From Acetobacter conturbans (GTDB lineage Bacteria > Pseudomonadota > Alphaproteobacteria > Acetobacterales > Acetobacteraceae), in NCBI RefSeq assembly GCF_011516755.1, contig NZ_WOSY01000002.1:1-64000 (forward strand): DNA of 64,000 nucleotides, read 5' to 3'. Shown here piece after piece: positions 62,364-64,000 of this stretch. Position 1 is the first letter of the stretch; each line of letters opens with the position of its first letter. The notes below the pieces were generated by a model. That model saw only the letters and a program-made list of their open reading frames with translations. It ran no database searches and was not told the DNA's origin. The position numbers were made by a program, and so were the translations under genes.

Positions 62364-63605
62364 ATGGTAAGAAAACTGCCGACCAACAGCGCATGGGGAC
62401 TTGATGGCGTCAGTTTCTTTGTGGCCAACCTTCAGGCGGCTTTTGGCCCGTTTGTCGCTGTTTATCTGACCGAGGAACACTGGACGCAGGGAGAAATCGG
62501 CGTTGCGCTGACAATCGGTTCCATCACGGCAATGGCCAGTCAGGTGCCGACCGGAGCCCTTGTCGACGCCCTCCCGAATAAGCGGTTCGTAGCGGAACTG
62601 TCGATTGGGGCCATCATCGCCTCCTGCCTGATCATGGCGAGCATGCCGCACCAGTTACCGGTTGCCATTGCGGAAGTGTTGCACGGGCTCGCCAGTTGCA
62701 CGCTCAATCCGGCCATCAGTGCTCTGACGCTCGGAGTGGTTGCCGTCCAGATCGCCCGCAATCCAGCTCAGGCCAAAGGCGCTCTGGGCACGCGGTTTGG
62801 ACGGAATGCGAGTTTTGCGGCGATTGGAAATGCCCTGTCGGCCGGTTTGATGGGCGCTGTGGGCTATCTGGTTTCCGCGCGCGCGACGTTCTTGCTGGGG
62901 GCGCTGATGGCGGCTCCGGGGCTGATCGCGTTGCGTATGATCGCCCCGTCTGGAACGCCCTCTGACGAGAGCGCATCGGGTCTTGCCGAGGGCGAAAACC
63001 CGAAAGAAGCAAAAATTCGCTCCATTCTAATTCTGCTCAAAGAGCCCGGACTGTCAGTCTTCGGGCTGTGCGTGGTGTTTTTTCATCTGGCCAATGCCGC
63101 CATGCTGCCCCTCGCGGCCGGACAGATCACGAAGGAAGCAGGGCGTTCAGCGGAAATCGTCATCGCGGTGTGTATCCTCGGGCCACAACTTCTTGGTGCC
63201 GCCCTGTCACCCTGGCTGGGTCGCTGGGCCGAAACCATCGGCCGACGTCCGATCATGCTGGCGACCTTCGTGGCATTACCCCTGCGCGGTATTCTGCTGA
63301 GCTTCACCGTCAACCCGTGGCTTGTCATGCCGATCCAGATGCTGGACGGGATCAGTTCCGCATCCTTCGGCATCATGCTTCCCTTGATCGCCGCCGATCT
63401 CACGCGCAGGACGGGCCACTTCAATCTCTGCATGGGGCTTCTGGGTCTTGCGATGGGACTGGGGGCGAGCTTCAGCACCACACTCGCCGGCATGGTGGCC
63501 GACAGTTCCTTGCGGGAGGCTTTTCTCCTGCTGTCGTCGTCGGGAGTCGTCTGCCTCCTGCTGGTCGCGTTTCTGATGAAGGAAACGCGCCGACAGGAAT
63601 GGTGA
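62364..63605 (+). CDS. Major facilitator superfamily transporter
   Basis: A 413-residue polytopic protein with about twelve hydrophobic segments and a cytoplasmic central loop (about 200-218, rich in Glu and Lys). The first-half motif TGALVDALPNKRFVAEL resembles the MFS loop 2-3 signature. No signature fixes the substrate; drug or metabolite efflux is possible. The ATG at 62364 lies 75 bases after the PRC-barrel stop, so cotranscription is possible. It is convergent with lipB. Confidence 0.85.
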   Translation: MVRKLPTNSAWGLDGVSFFVANLQAAFGPFVAVYLTEEHWTQGEIGVALTIGSITAMASQVPTGALVDALPNKRFVAELSIGAIIASCLIMASMPHQLPVAIAEVLHGLASCTLNPAISALTLGVVAVQIARNPAQAKGALGTRFGRNASFAAIGNALSAGLMGAVGYLVSARATFLLGALMAAPGLIALRMIAPSGTPSDESASGLAEGENPKEAKIRSILILLKEPGLSVFGLCVVFFHLANAAMLPLAAGQITKEAGRSAEIVIAVCILGPQLLGAALSPWLGRWAETIGRRPIMLATFVALPLRGILLSFTVNPWLVMPIQMLDGISSASFGIMLPLIAADLTRRTGHFNLCMGLLGLAMGLGASFSTTLAGMVADSSLREAFLLLSSSGVVCLLLVAFLMKETRRQEW

Positions 63606-63633
63606 ATTACGGCGGAACTTGCCGGGGGTTCTG

Positions 63634-63999
63634 TCAGATCACCAGCAAGCGCTCCCATTCCTCTTTCAGAACGCCATCCACATCTTCCATCGTCGCGGCG
63701 ATCCCCAGTTTGCGCAGGCTCGTGACACCGAATTCCTTTATCCCGCAGGGCACGATCCCATCGAAGGCGGAAAGATCAGGATCCACATTGATGGAAATGC
63801 CGTGCCAGCAGACCCAGCGGGTCACACGCACACCCAGCGCGGCAATCTTGGCCTCTTCCCCCGTTGCGGGATCGACAACCCACACCCCGACACGTCCGTC
63901 GCGCCGTTCTCCGGTGACGCCGAAGCGTGCGAGCGTTGCGATGATCAAGCTTTCTAGAAACGAGACATAGGCCCGCAGATCGCGGGCCGGAACAGGTCC
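63634..63999 (-). CDS. lipB: Octanoyltransferase LipB, C-terminal part
   Basis: The minus-strand frame is open to the window edge, giving 121 C-terminal residues; the start lies beyond 64000. [23 protein letters not shown] is the LipB segment with the catalytic Lys (AALG-x-R region), followed by [17 protein letters not shown], where C-G-I carries the catalytic Cys. The enzyme moves octanoyl groups from acyl carrier protein to lipoyl domains. It is convergent with the MFS gene. Confidence 0.92.
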   Translation of the reverse strand, partial: GPVPARDLRAYVSFLESLIIATLARFGVTGERRDGRVGVWVVDPATGEEAKIAALGVRVTRWVCWHGISINVDPDLSAFDGIVPCGIKEFGVTSLRKLGIAATMEDVDGVLKEEWERLLVI

Positions 64000-64000
64000 A

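Noticed and set aside
1-64000. CRISPR arrays, prophage or defence systems
   Set aside because: I looked for spaced direct repeats, phage structural genes, integrases, and nuclease or toxin pairs and found none that could be supported.

Overview
The window looks like chromosome of an acetic acid bacterium (Acetobacteraceae, Alphaproteobacteria). Reasons: coding DNA is G+C-rich; gene orders such as ppx-rlmE, lptF-lptG-lptD-surA-rsmA, aminotransferase-hom-glpX-recJ and aroE-coaE-dnaQ resemble alphaproteobacterial ones; and there are relics of IS5-type elements like those common in Acetobacter, Komagataeibacter and Gluconobacter. The genus is not decided by what I can see.

Layout. 1-3.9 kb: the tail of a class II aldolase-like gene, a gene-poor stretch with one tRNA-Gln(CTG), ppx, rlmE and a ferritin-like gene whose ribosome binding site lies partly inside a perfect hairpin. 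3.9-8.9 kb is an accessory island: a decayed IS, a LysR regulator divergent from a cysteine hydrolase and a periplasmic binding protein, then a composite IS relic where transporter permease and ATPase genes would be expected. 8.9-17 kb (minus strand): a 2-hydroxyacid dehydrogenase and an outer-membrane biogenesis block (lptF, lptG, lptD, surA, rsmA). 17-19.4 kb: rpsA, with three consecutive stem-loops in its leader and a strong terminator.

19.5-27 kb: three glycosyltransferase genes on the plus strand, two of them large and multidomain with internal repeats, closed by a terminator. This is the least explained part of the window. 27-31.2 kb: lysA overlapping a large DUF4175-type membrane protein. 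31.2-38.6 kb: a YfdX protein, an inositol-phosphatase-like enzyme, two small VOC proteins, a cupin-like secreted protein, a HAD phosphatase, ilvE, a Crp/Fnr regulator and radC. 38.7-44.3 kb (minus): aminotransferase, hom, glpX, recJ. 44.5-50 kb: a secreted GDSL hydrolase, a decayed IS, a glycine-rich lipoprotein overlapping a secreted two-domain VOC protein, and a FUSC transporter.

50-54 kb (minus): a TonB-dependent siderophore receptor with a good Fur-box match upstream, and the FetA-FetB ABC pair, together an iron-homeostasis patch. 54-59 kb: a short-chain dehydrogenase, a transglutaminase-like protein and a tightly packed run of N-formylglutamate amidohydrolase, aroE, coaE and dnaQ. 59-64 kb: an OmpR/EnvZ-type two-component pair whose kinase has a Pro/His-rich periplasmic insert, a secreted PRC-barrel protein, an MFS transporter and the 3' part of lipB.

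I see no CRISPR array, prophage, restriction-modification or recognisable defence system. The most interesting unexplained items are the modular glycosyltransferase cluster, two candidate RNA control elements (rpsA and ferritin leaders), and the orphaned hydrolase/binding-protein locus with a dyad operator candidate.
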